Source: Alphaproteobacteria bacterium
Lineage (GTDB): Bacteria > Pseudomonadota > Alphaproteobacteria > Micropepsales > Micropepsaceae
Assembly: GCA_020852655.1 (NCBI GenBank)
Contig: JADZAI010000103.1
Span: 111,330-175,329, forward strand
Direction: 5' to 3'
DNA length: 64,000 nt
The notes below the pieces were generated by a model, which saw only the letters and a program-made list of their open reading frames with translations, ran no database searches and was not told the origin of the DNA. Below, in pieces: positions 52,534 through 60,642 of this stretch (the first letter of the stretch is position 1; each line of letters starts with the position of its first letter). A program made the position numbers and the translations under genes.

Positions 52534-53064
52534 ATGACTCGTCTCGCACGCCTGCTCTCCCTCTCGGCCGTCGCGCTCGGCCTCGCAGCGTTCCAGGACC
52601 CGAACGGACGCTACACGATCGACTTTCCCGAAGGCTGGACGGACATGGGCGACCAGGGCCAGGGCATCCATCAGGTGAAGGCGCCGGAAGCCGTCGCCAA
52701 TGCGCTGTGCAACGCCCAGTCTCCCGACATGCCGGGCCTCGTCGGCATGACCCAGGAAGCCATCAACGCCGAGATGTCCCAGCCCATGGACACGGCCGGC
52801 TGGGCCAACATCCTGGGTGTCGCGGACGTCTCGCTGGTGACGGTCGAGAAGGCGGAAGCGCGCGAGATCGACGGCAAGTACCAGCAGGTCGCGACGCTCG
52901 TCCTGAAGGCCGGGACATTCGCGCCCGTCGACATGAAGGCGCATATGGGCGTTTGGGTGCTGCCCGGTCATCTGGTGAATGCGGGCTGCTACTCGACCAT
53001 GGAAGACTACGACAAGGTCAAGGACAGCTTCGAGAAGACGGTCGGCTCCTCACGGCCGCTCTGA
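52534..53064 (+). CDS. Secreted protein of unknown function, PsbP-like fold candidate, copy A
   Basis: A 176-residue protein with signal peptide MTRLARLLSLSAVALGLAAF, then QDPNGRYTIDFPEGWTDMGD. The RYTIDFPEGW opening and HMGVWVLPGHLVNAGCYST end recall PsbP/DUF1795-type proteins that bind at the periplasmic side. A paralogue lies at 54.3 kb; the pair share GLAAFQD, YTIDFPEGW, CN/CG-Q/KS and the C-terminal EKT-T/S pattern. Function unknown. Confidence 0.7.
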   Translation: MTRLARLLSLSAVALGLAAFQDPNGRYTIDFPEGWTDMGDQGQGIHQVKAPEAVANALCNAQSPDMPGLVGMTQEAINAEMSQPMDTAGWANILGVADVSLVTVEKAEAREIDGKYQQVATLVLKAGTFAPVDMKAHMGVWVLPGHLVNAGCYSTMEDYDKVKDSFEKTVGSSRPL

Positions 53065-53100
53065 ACGTCCAGGGTGGGCCGTGCGGACACGGCCTGCCTC

Positions 53101-54183
53101 CTACACCTGCGTCCAGGCACCGTCGGCGGCTGACGATCGCACGGCCGCTTCGATGAATTTCATGCCTTCGAGCCCGTCCCTTGCATCGGGATGCCAGGTC
53201 GAAGCGCCGCCAATGGCCGCGGCGTAGCGTCCGTACAAGGCCGCGAAGGCGTTGAGGAATCCGGCCGGCGCGCCCGGTACCTCCGGCAGGGGGCCGGGCG
53301 TTTCGACCGTCACCACCTCGGCCGGACCGCCCAGCTTCATCAGTGTGAGGTCATGGGGCCGCTCGAGTCTCCAGCCTATGCCGCCCTCATCACCCATGAT
53401 CTCGAAGCGCACCGAGCCGCCGCTCGATGCGACGGCCTGCGATATCGTCAATACGCCGCGCGCGCCGCCGGGATATCTCAGCCTTACGAGCGCCGTGTCG
53501 TCGAGCCGGCGGCCTTCGACGAAAGACGACAGTTCGGCGGAGAGTTCCGCCGCGGCCATGCCCGAGACCATGCCGGCCATGTGATAGGCATGCGTCCCGA
53601 TATCGGCGGCAGCGCCGGCCGGCCCCGAACGCGCCGGGTCGAGGCGCCAGGCGGCCATGCCGACGCCCTCGCGCTCGATCGGCTTCGTCAGCCAGTCCTG
53701 GATGTAATGCCCGAGGATCAGCCGGGGCCGGCCGATCGCGCCCGCCCGCACACGCCGGGCGGCCTCGGCGATCGAGGCATATCCGGCATAGGTATGGGTT
53801 AGGCCGACGATCCGCTCCGCCCGCATCGCGGCCTTCACGATCGCCCGCGCATCGCCGGCGGAGGTGCAGAGCGGCTTGTCGCAGATCACGTGCAGGCCGG
53901 CCTCCAGGGCGGCGAGCGCGATCGGCGCGTGAAGATGGTTCGGCGTGACGATGACGATCGCCTCGGCTCCGAGGCGCCCCGCATCGGAGATCAGCGCCGG
54001 CCAGTCGCCATAGCCCGCGCCGGCCGCCAAGCCGCTCTTCTCCGCCTGGCTGCGCGATCGCTCCAGGTCGCTGGAGAAGGCGCCGGCGACGAGTTCAAAG
54101 CCGGAAGCCCGCGCCGCGAGGCGGTGGGCTTCCCCGATCAGCGCACCCGGGCCGCCGCCCACCATTACATAGCGAATGCCCAT
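53101..54183 (-). CDS. Gfo/Idh/MocA family oxidoreductase
   Basis: A 360-residue NAD(P)-dependent oxidoreductase: RYVMVGGGPGALIGEAHRLA (Rossmann motif), VIVTPNHLHAPIALAALEAG, HVICDKPLCTSAGDARAI with the catalytic Lys of EKP-type (here CDKPL), and DIGTHAYHMAGMVSGMAAAE with the conserved GTH/H. Such enzymes act on sugars, inositols or related. The ATG has a GA-rich AGGGGGAGGGGGA before it. It is flanked by two paralogous secreted-protein genes in the opposite direction. Confidence 0.9.
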   Translation of the reverse strand: MGIRYVMVGGGPGALIGEAHRLAARASGFELVAGAFSSDLERSRSQAEKSGLAAGAGYGDWPALISDAGRLGAEAIVIVTPNHLHAPIALAALEAGLHVICDKPLCTSAGDARAIVKAAMRAERIVGLTHTYAGYASIAEAARRVRAGAIGRPRLILGHYIQDWLTKPIEREGVGMAAWRLDPARSGPAGAAADIGTHAYHMAGMVSGMAAAELSAELSSFVEGRRLDDTALVRLRYPGGARGVLTISQAVASSGGSVRFEIMGDEGGIGWRLERPHDLTLMKLGGPAEVVTVETPGPLPEVPGAPAGFLNAFAALYGRYAAAIGGASTWHPDARDGLEGMKFIEAAVRSSAADGAWTQV

Positions 54184-54308
54184 GCTTCCCCCTCCCCCTG
54201 CACGTTGCACGTGCGCGACACAATGGCGCGGTGTGTAACCGGGCTGTGACCGCATGCGCGCGGCGCTCTACTATGGCGCATCCCATCACGGAACCTGAGC
54301 CTGCTTCT

Positions 54309-54833
54309 ATGCTTCTGACGCGTCTATCGCTTGCCACCGTCGCCTTCCTGGGCCTTGCGGCCTTCCAGGATTCCTCGAACCAGTACACGATCGATTTTCC
54401 CGAAGGCTGGGCGACCGAACCGCCAACGGAGCAGGGCTACACCTTCGCGACGTCGCCCGACGATGCGGAACTGCGGTGCGGCGCGAAGTCGGCGGCCGTG
54501 CCCGCGCTCGCCTCGGCGACGCAGGATGAACTCAATGCGCAGCTTGCAGCGCCCGTGGATGCGGGCTTCTGGGCGAACATGCTGTCGGCCGACCCGGCCA
54601 AGCTCGAAGTTTCCGAGAGCGAGGTCCGCGACGTGAACGGCGCGAAGATGCAGGTCGCGACGCTGAAGATCGGCGCCGGGTTCGAAGGCCTGCCGGTCGA
54701 CACGATCTCGCGCTGGGGCGTCATCGTCGTGCCGGGCAAGATCGTAATGGGCATGTGCATGGCGACGGTCGAGAAGTTCCCGCCGAACAAGGAAACATTC
54801 GAGAAGACCGCGACGTCCCTCCGGGCGCTCTGA
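54309..54833 (+). CDS. Secreted protein of unknown function, copy B
   Basis: A 174-residue paralogue of the gene at 52.5 kb: signal peptide LLTRLSLATVAFLGLAAFQD, then NQYTIDFPEGWATEPPTEQG, FWANMLSADPAKLEVSESE and KIVMGMCMATVEKFPPNKET. Alignment by eye shows conserved FQD, YTIDFPEGW, LNAQLAAPVDAGFWAN / INAEMSQPMDTAGWAN, QVATLKI/QVATLVL and EKTATS/EKTVGS. Probably the same fold and role. TACTAT (54269-54274) may be a -10 box. Confidence 0.72.
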   Translation: MLLTRLSLATVAFLGLAAFQDSSNQYTIDFPEGWATEPPTEQGYTFATSPDDAELRCGAKSAAVPALASATQDELNAQLAAPVDAGFWANMLSADPAKLEVSESEVRDVNGAKMQVATLKIGAGFEGLPVDTISRWGVIVVPGKIVMGMCMATVEKFPPNKETFEKTATSLRAL

Positions 54834-54844
54834 CGCGCCCCTAC

Positions 54845-55435
54845 CTACCCGCCCGCCTCGCCGTGCAGCGCGGCGAGGCGCGTCCGTTCCGCATCGGCTT
54901 CGGCGCGGAACGAGTCCGAGGCCCAAACGCGATAGTCGCCGCGCGCGAAGCCCTCGGCATTCTTGCGGTACATGAAGGCGTTGAAGGCGTTCGCCAGCGC
55001 ATTGTTGCGCGTGCGCGTCACCTTGCCCGGCATGCCCATGACGATCGAGTTCGGCGGGATGACGGTGCGCTCCTTCAGGAAGGTGCCGCCGGCGACGATC
55101 GAGTTCTCGCCGATGATGCAGCCGTCCATGATCGTCGCGCCGATGCCGATCAGGCAGTTGTCGCCGATCGTGCAGCCATGCAGCGTGACGTGATGGGTGA
55201 TCGAGCAATTGGCGCCGACGACGGTGTCGCTGCGGTCGCCGATGTGGATCATCGTGAAGTCCTGGATATTCGAGTTCGGACCGATCACGATCTTCAGCAC
55301 TTCGGCGCGCATGACGACATTGGGCCAGACCGAAGCGCCCTCGCCGATCGTGATGTCGCCATAGAGGCAGGCCGACGGGTGGACGAAGGCCGAACTCAGC
55401 AGCTTCACGTCAGGCCCGATACACGGGTTCGTCAT
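54845..55435 (-). CDS. Gamma-carbonic-anhydrase-like hexapeptide protein
   Basis: A 196-residue left-handed beta-helix protein: SACLYGDITIGEGASVWPNV, RAEVLKIVIGPNSNIQDFTM, IHIGDRSDTVVGANCSITHH, VTLHGCTIGDNCLIGIGATI. The His triplet in HI / HH / HG positions matches gamma-class carbonic anhydrase/PaaY metal sites. The C-terminus is a helix with an added basic-acidic stretch. Activity is uncertain; many relatives are inactive. I start at MTNPCIGPD; an ATG ten codons earlier is possible. Confidence 0.88.
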   Translation of the reverse strand: MTNPCIGPDVKLLSSAFVHPSACLYGDITIGEGASVWPNVVMRAEVLKIVIGPNSNIQDFTMIHIGDRSDTVVGANCSITHHVTLHGCTIGDNCLIGIGATIMDGCIIGENSIVAGGTFLKERTVIPPNSIVMGMPGKVTRTRNNALANAFNAFMYRKNAEGFARGDYRVWASDSFRAEADAERTRLAALHGEAGG

Positions 55436-55509
55436 GGGGGGCTCGCATTCCAGGGAATGCGACACTTATAGCGGCAGCGATGCCGCTTTCGCCAAGCGGC
55501 AGGCGGCTG

Positions 55510-55725
55510 TCAGATCAGCCCGAGCCGCAGCATGGCTTCGGCGCCCAGCAGCACGACAAGCGCCACATGCATCGCGGCGACAAGGCCGAACGGGATCGGC
55601 GCGTCGTTGAGGCTGAACGTCATGCCGCGGCTGGTGACCGAACCGGTGCGGATCGCCCGGACCAGAAGCCAGGCCAGCACCACGGCGACGGCACCCAGGG
55701 CCACGGCCAGCGGAAAATCGTTCAT
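55510..55725 (-). CDS. Small two-helix membrane protein
   Basis: A 71-residue protein with two membrane helices, FPLAVALGAVAVVLAWLLVR and FGLVAAMHVALVVLLGAEAM, joined by a polar loop AIRTGSVTSRGMTFSLNDAP. No family recognised. AAAGGAG is upstream of the ATG. It lies 51 bp upstream of nothing obvious on its strand: the gamma-CA gene is downstream, the methyltransferase upstream. Confidence 0.7.
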   Translation of the reverse strand: MNDFPLAVALGAVAVVLAWLLVRAIRTGSVTSRGMTFSLNDAPIPFGLVAAMHVALVVLLGAEAMLRLGLI

Positions 55726-55776
55726 CGGGCAGGCACTCCTTTCCGCAAAGGATACCCGCCGGAGCTTAACGGACCG

Positions 55777-56577
55777 TCACGCCGGCTCGTCGTCGCCGGC
55801 CGCCTGGGCAGCCCGTTCGGCATTCCGCTTGGCGTGCGGACGATGGACCAGCGCCGTGACGATGCCCCGGAGGGTGCGGACGTCCTGCTCGGAGAGGCTC
55901 GCCCGCTGCCAGATATTGCGCATGTTGCGGATCATCGCCGGCACCTTGGCAGGCGGGAAAAGGAAGCCGGCCTCATCCAGTTCGCGTTCGATTTGCTCGA
56001 AGAAGCCGATCAGCGCTTCCTTGGGCGCGATGTCGAACCGCCCGAGGTCCAGCGACGCTGCCGGCGTCGTATCGCCCGCCTTGTGCCACTCATAGAGGGT
56101 CAGCAGCGCCGCCTGGGCGATGTTGAACGAGGTGAAGCGCGGATTGGCCGGGATCGTGACGATGGCATCCGCCAGCACGATATCCTCGTTGACCAGCCCG
56201 GCCCGTTCCGAGCCGAAGAGCAGCCCGGTCTGGGCGCCCGCCGACGACCGCTCGCGCAGGCGCCGCGCCGCCTCGGCCGGGGTCAGCACCTCCTTCGCCA
56301 TTTCGCGGTCGCGGGCGGTGGTCGCCAGGACCAGCGTCAGCCCCGCGAGGGCTTCGGCCGTCGTCTGGAACACCCGGGCGCCGTCGAGCGGCCAGTGCGC
56401 CCCGGAGGAAACCGCATAGGCCCGGGCGTTCGGCCAGCCGTCGCGGGGCCGCACGAGGCGGAGGTCCGAAAGCCCGAAATTCGCCATCGCGCGCGCCACC
56501 GCGCCGATATTCTCGCCCAATTGGGGCTCCACGAGCACGACGGCGGGGGGCGGCATCTCGGGCGGATTTTCGCTCAT
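55777..56577 (-). CDS. trmJ: RNA methyltransferase, TrmJ-type (SpoU family)
   Basis: A 266-residue SPOUT methyltransferase: [20 protein letters not shown] with the SpoU motif 1, [32 protein letters not shown] (motif 2) and [20 protein letters not shown] (motif 3 with the conserved Asn). TrmJ adds the 2'-O-methyl at position 32 in the anticodon loop of tRNAs. The C-terminal part beyond 170 matches TrmJ. AAGGA precedes the chosen ATG. It is divergent from icd. Confidence 0.9.
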   Translation of the reverse strand: MSENPPEMPPPAVVLVEPQLGENIGAVARAMANFGLSDLRLVRPRDGWPNARAYAVSSGAHWPLDGARVFQTTAEALAGLTLVLATTARDREMAKEVLTPAEAARRLRERSSAGAQTGLLFGSERAGLVNEDIVLADAIVTIPANPRFTSFNIAQAALLTLYEWHKAGDTTPAASLDLGRFDIAPKEALIGFFEQIERELDEAGFLFPPAKVPAMIRNMRNIWQRASLSEQDVRTLRGIVTALVHRPHAKRNAERAAQAAGDDEPA

Positions 56578-56584
56578 TCGGTCC

Positions 56585-56613
56585 TTCACGGGCGCGGCGG
56601 GGCGCTGTTATAC
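56585..56613 (+). promoter_or_regulatory. Candidate icd promoter
   Basis: TTCACG at 56585-56590 and TTATAC at 56608-56613 are spaced 17 bp, giving a convincing -35/-10 pair 47 bp before the icd start and reaching into the trmJ start. Confidence 0.5.
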
Positions 56614-56659
56614 CCTCCGCCGTTCCACGACAAACCCGACTCCCCGCCCAGAGGACTTC

Positions 56660-57865
56660 ATGGCCAAGATCAAAGTCGCGAACCCCGTCGTCGATCTCGA
56701 CGGCGACGAGATGACCCGCATCATCTGGGCGCTCATCAAGGAGAAGCTGATCCTCCCGTTCCTCGACATCCCGATAGAGGTCTATGACCTCAGCGTCGAG
56801 CACCGGGACGCGACCGAGGACAAGGTCACCGTGGACGCCGCGGCGGCGATCGCGAAATACGGCGTGGGCGTCAAATGCGCCACGATCACGCCGGACGAGG
56901 CGCGCGTCGAGGAATTCAAGCTGAAGCAGATGTGGAAGTCGCCCAACGGGACGATCCGCAACATCCTGGGCGGCGTGATCTTCCGCGAGCCGATCATCTG
57001 CTCGAACGTGCCGCGCCTAGTGCCGGGCTGGACGCAGCCCATCGTGGTCGGCCGCCATGCCTTCGGCGACCAGTATCGCGCCACCGACTTCAAGGTGCCG
57101 GGTGCGGGCAAGCTGACCGTCAAGTTCGTCGGTGCGGACGGCAAGGTGATCGAACGCGACGTGTTCGACTTCAAGGGCCCGGGCGTCGCGCTGGCCATGT
57201 ACAATCTGGACGAGTCGATCCGCGACTTCGCGCGGGCCTCGTTCAACTACGGCCTCAGCCGCAACTACCCGGTCTATCTCTCCACGAAGAACACGATCCT
57301 CAAGGCCTATGACGGGCGCTTCAAGGACATCTTCCAGGAGATTTTCGACGCCGAGTTCAAGGCCGAGTTCGACAAAAAGAAGCTGACCTATGAGCACCGC
57401 CTGATCGACGACATGGTCGCCGCCGCGCTGAAGTGGTCGGGCGGCTATGTGTGGGCGTGCAAGAACTATGACGGCGACGTGCAGTCGGACGTCGTGGCGC
57501 AGGGCTTCGGCTCGCTCGGCCTCATGACCTCGGTGCTGCTGACACCGGACGGCAACACCGTGCTGGCCGAAGCGGCGCACGGCACGGTGACGCGCCACTA
57601 TCGTGCGCATCAGCGCGGCGAGAAGACCTCGACCAACTCGATCGCCTCGATCTTCGCCTGGACGCGCGGCCTGAAGCATCGCGCGAAGCTCGACTCGAAC
57701 GCGGCGCTGGCCGAATTCGCCGAGAAGCTCGAGAAGGTCTGCGTCGACACGGTCGAAGCCGGCAACATGACCAAGGACCTCGCGGTGCTGGTCGGCCCGG
57801 ACCAGAAGTGGCTGACGACGGAAGGCTTCCTCGACAAGGTCGCCGACAACCTGCGCGCCGCGTAA
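56660..57865 (+). CDS. icd: NADP-dependent isocitrate dehydrogenase
   Basis: A 401-residue eukaryotic-type (subfamily II) NADP isocitrate dehydrogenase: [60 protein letters not shown] (substrate), [16 protein letters not shown], and [18 protein letters not shown]. It makes 2-oxoglutarate and NADPH in the TCA cycle. The C-terminal NADP-binding [20 protein letters not shown] is intact. A terminator follows. Confidence 0.97.
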   Translation: MAKIKVANPVVDLDGDEMTRIIWALIKEKLILPFLDIPIEVYDLSVEHRDATEDKVTVDAAAAIAKYGVGVKCATITPDEARVEEFKLKQMWKSPNGTIRNILGGVIFREPIICSNVPRLVPGWTQPIVVGRHAFGDQYRATDFKVPGAGKLTVKFVGADGKVIERDVFDFKGPGVALAMYNLDESIRDFARASFNYGLSRNYPVYLSTKNTILKAYDGRFKDIFQEIFDAEFKAEFDKKKLTYEHRLIDDMVAAALKWSGGYVWACKNYDGDVQSDVVAQGFGSLGLMTSVLLTPDGNTVLAEAAHGTVTRHYRAHQRGEKTSTNSIASIFAWTRGLKHRAKLDSNAALAEFAEKLEKVCVDTVEAGNMTKDLAVLVGPDQKWLTTEGFLDKVADNLRAA

Positions 57866-57891
57866 TCCGCCCAGCGATTGCTGTGAGTCCG

Positions 57892-57925
57892 AAGCGGCGT
57901 CCGGTTCTCCCGGGCGCCGCTTTTC
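57892..57925 (+). terminator. Intrinsic terminator of icd
   Basis: AAGCGGCG (57892-57899) pairs with CGCCGCTT (57915-57922), with an inner CCGG/CCGG step, then TTCTATC follows. It also lies at the end of the convergent acyltransferase. Confidence 0.8.
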
Positions 57926-58905
57926 TATCGGCCGCCGAGCAGCAGGCGCCGGCCGAGCGCCGAGGCACGGATCACCGGATAGAGGAGCAGGGGCAGCACG
58001 CCCGCCAGCACGAAGGCGAGCGGGGCGCCCAGCCGGGCGTGGAAGTGAAAGATGATCGTCATGTGGAGGAACATGACCGTCAGCGAGGCCTGGCCCAGCC
58101 ACACCAGCCCATCGACGAGGACAGGGATGCGGGCGAGCAATTGGCACGCCCGGATGAAGCTGTAGCTCAGCAGCGCCGCCGCGATGAGGCTGACGACCGG
58201 CGTGCCGAAGAGCGCATATTTCATGTCGAGCGGCGCCGCGACGAAGAGCGACCCGATGGCCGCCGCGGCAGCGGCGAGGTCGGCGGGCCAGGGCACGGCA
58301 TCGCCGTGCCGCCGCAGCGCCTGGCCGGCATAGAGGAACAGCAGCGCCGCGGGCGCGACGGCAATGTTCCACGGCGACGGCGAGAGCCTATGCGCCAGAC
58401 AGGTCAGGCCCAGGCAGGCGAGAAGGATCGCCGCCCAGCGCAGGTCCCGCAAATCCGGCAGGCGCGCCAGCAGCCAGCCGAAGACCATCTGCGCGGCGAA
58501 GAGGCAGGTGATGAACCAGAAGACGGCGTAGGAGCCCTTCAGCATCTGGCCGCCATAGAGCGCCGTGCCGAGCGCGCCGAGCGGATGGTTCCAGTCGAGC
58601 GAGACCGGATGGTCGAAGACCCGGCCGAGCGCCACGTCGATCGCCGTCACCAGCACGAAGAAGCTGAGATACGGCACGAGAAGCGAGCGCACGCGCTTCA
58701 CGAACATGCCGCCGAACGGCTCGGCCTTCATCGTGTAGCCGGCGAGCAGGAAGAAGAGCGGCATGTGAAAGAGGAAGATCGGCGAGCGGATCAGCGGATC
58801 GTTGAACGTGTGGCCCGCGACCACCAGGACAATGCCAAGCCCCCTGGCGGCGTCGAGCCATGCGAGGCGCGCCGCCCCATCGCCGCGCAAAGGCTCAGTC
58901 GCCAT
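57925..58905 (-). CDS. Acyltransferase family 3 membrane protein
   Basis: A 326-residue integral membrane acyltransferase: RLAWLDAARGLGIVLVVAGH with the catalytic His near the first helix, NDPLIRSPIFLFHMPLFFLL, then about ten helices. This is the NodX/OatA/WecH-type acyltransferase-3 family, which transfers acetyl or other acyl groups onto sugars or lipids. Substrate unknown. Its start overlaps the antiporter stop by 11 bp, so they form one transcript with alaS. Confidence 0.88.
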   Translation of the reverse strand: MATEPLRGDGAARLAWLDAARGLGIVLVVAGHTFNDPLIRSPIFLFHMPLFFLLAGYTMKAEPFGGMFVKRVRSLLVPYLSFFVLVTAIDVALGRVFDHPVSLDWNHPLGALGTALYGGQMLKGSYAVFWFITCLFAAQMVFGWLLARLPDLRDLRWAAILLACLGLTCLAHRLSPSPWNIAVAPAALLFLYAGQALRRHGDAVPWPADLAAAAAAIGSLFVAAPLDMKYALFGTPVVSLIAAALLSYSFIRACQLLARIPVLVDGLVWLGQASLTVMFLHMTIIFHFHARLGAPLAFVLAGVLPLLLYPVIRASALGRRLLLGGR

Positions 58906-60628
58906 CGTGCATCGTCTTCGCGCGTTCGCGTTCCTCCTCGATACGCGCCTCGATCAGCTCCTCGTCGAAGCCGAGCCCGTCGAGGACATGGGCCGCGAGC
59001 TGGAGGCTGCCCTCCACCGCTTCGGGGATGACGTCGTCCACGCCGAGGCGCCGGAGATGGTCGGCATGCTTCCAGTCCTTGGCACGGGCGAAGAGCTTCG
59101 CGTCCGGCCATTCGTCGCGCACCGCCCGCACCATGCGCTCGGCGAGCTGGGGCGTGTCGAGCGTCACCACGAAGGCCGGGCAGCGATTCGCACCGGCCCG
59201 CAGCAGAACCTCCTTGCGCGTCGCGTCGCCGAAGAACACCGGCATGCCCTGCTTGCGCGCGGCAGAAACCTCGTAAGGATCGGCCTCCAGCGCGATCCAG
59301 GGCAGGCTTTCGGCGTCGAGCACGTTGGCGATGGTGCGCCCGACGCGGCCATAGCCGCCGATGATCACCGGCCCATCGCGGTCGGCCGTCTTCAGCGTGA
59401 TGGGTTCCGCGCGCCGCCACTCCGAAAGCGCACCGAGGCGGCGCCCGACTTCGTCCAGGACCGGCGTGAGCGCCATGGAGAGCACGATGATCGCGGTGAT
59501 GATCTGGTGGAGGTCATGCGCGACGAGACCGGAGGCGGCCGCCGCGGTGAGCAGGATCAGCGCGAACTCGCCGGCGTGTCCGAGCAGGAAGGCGACCTCG
59601 AAGGCGGTCGCCCGTCCGACGCGGAAGGCCAAAGCGAGGACCAGCAGGACGATCGTCTTGACCGCGATCAGCGCGCCGAGGCCGGTGAGTATGGTGCGCC
59701 AGTTCGCATAGACGAAGCCGAGGTCGACCGTCATTCCGACATAGACGAAGAAAAGGCCCAGCAGCAGACCCTTGAACGGCTCGATGTCGGCTTCGACCTG
59801 ATGCTTGAAGGCGGTCTCCGCGAGCATCGCGCCGGCGATGAGGGCACCGAGCGAAGTCGGCAGTCCGGCAAAGCCGGTGGCGGCGGCGCTGACCATCGCG
59901 ACGAGCAGCACCACGGCGATGAAGAGTTCGTGGCTCTGCGCCCTCCCGGCGGCCCGCATGATGACCGGCATGACGAAGCGGCCCGCGAGCATCAGGGCCG
60001 CCACCGCGAGCGCGCCATAGCCGACGGTACGCAGGATCTCGCCCTGCATGTCCTGGGCACTGGCCGCCGAAAGCGCGCCGACGAGGAAGAGGATCGGCAC
60101 CACGGTGAGATCCTGCATCAGCAGCACCGCGAAGGCCGTCTGGCCCTCCGGCGTGCCGAAGCGGTGTCGCGAGATCAGGAGCTGCATCGCGACCGCCGTC
60201 GAGGACAGCGCGAGGCCGAGGCCCAGCACGATCGACGGGCCGAGCGACACGCCGAAGAACACCAGCGCGGCGCCGAGCGCGATTGCCGTCACGGCGACCT
60301 GTGCGATGCCGAGGCCGAACACCAGCCGGCGCATCGTCCACAGGCGCTGGAAGGAGAGGTCGAGGCCGATCGTGAACAGCAGGAAGATGACGCCGATCTC
60401 GCCGAGCCCTTCGAATTCCTCAGGGTCGGTCACCGTGACGTGGCGGAGCCACGCATACTCCCCGGCAAGACGGCCGAGGCCGTAAGGGCCGATCGCCATG
60501 CCGGCCAGCATGAAGCCGAGGACCGGATTGACCCGCAGGCGCTGGAGGAGGGGCACCCCGACGCCGGCGGCGGCGAGGAACACCATGGCATCCTTGAACT
60601 GGAAGAGGGCGTCCGATCCTGAAGTCAT
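58895..60628 (-). CDS. Kef-type cation/proton antiporter (CPA2) with TrkA-N domain
   Basis: A 577-residue transporter: about 12-13 helices (LFTIGLDLSFQRLWTMRRLV, FTIGLDL signature, LGHAGEFALILLTAAAASG) followed by a cytosolic TrkA-N/RCK domain (DGPVIIGGYGRVGRTIANVL, GDATRKEVLLRAGANRCPAF). Kef proteins exchange K+ for H+ under control by glutathione adducts or nucleotides. The C-terminal ending is Asp/Glu-rich. It follows alaS by 14 bp. Confidence 0.93.
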   Translation of the reverse strand: MTSGSDALFQFKDAMVFLAAAGVGVPLLQRLRVNPVLGFMLAGMAIGPYGLGRLAGEYAWLRHVTVTDPEEFEGLGEIGVIFLLFTIGLDLSFQRLWTMRRLVFGLGIAQVAVTAIALGAALVFFGVSLGPSIVLGLGLALSSTAVAMQLLISRHRFGTPEGQTAFAVLLMQDLTVVPILFLVGALSAASAQDMQGEILRTVGYGALAVAALMLAGRFVMPVIMRAAGRAQSHELFIAVVLLVAMVSAAATGFAGLPTSLGALIAGAMLAETAFKHQVEADIEPFKGLLLGLFFVYVGMTVDLGFVYANWRTILTGLGALIAVKTIVLLVLALAFRVGRATAFEVAFLLGHAGEFALILLTAAAASGLVAHDLHQIITAIIVLSMALTPVLDEVGRRLGALSEWRRAEPITLKTADRDGPVIIGGYGRVGRTIANVLDAESLPWIALEADPYEVSAARKQGMPVFFGDATRKEVLLRAGANRCPAFVVTLDTPQLAERMVRAVRDEWPDAKLFARAKDWKHADHLRRLGVDDVIPEAVEGSLQLAAHVLDGLGFDEELIEARIEEERERAKTMHDGD

Positions 60629-60642
60629 GCGCCCCCGTCAGT

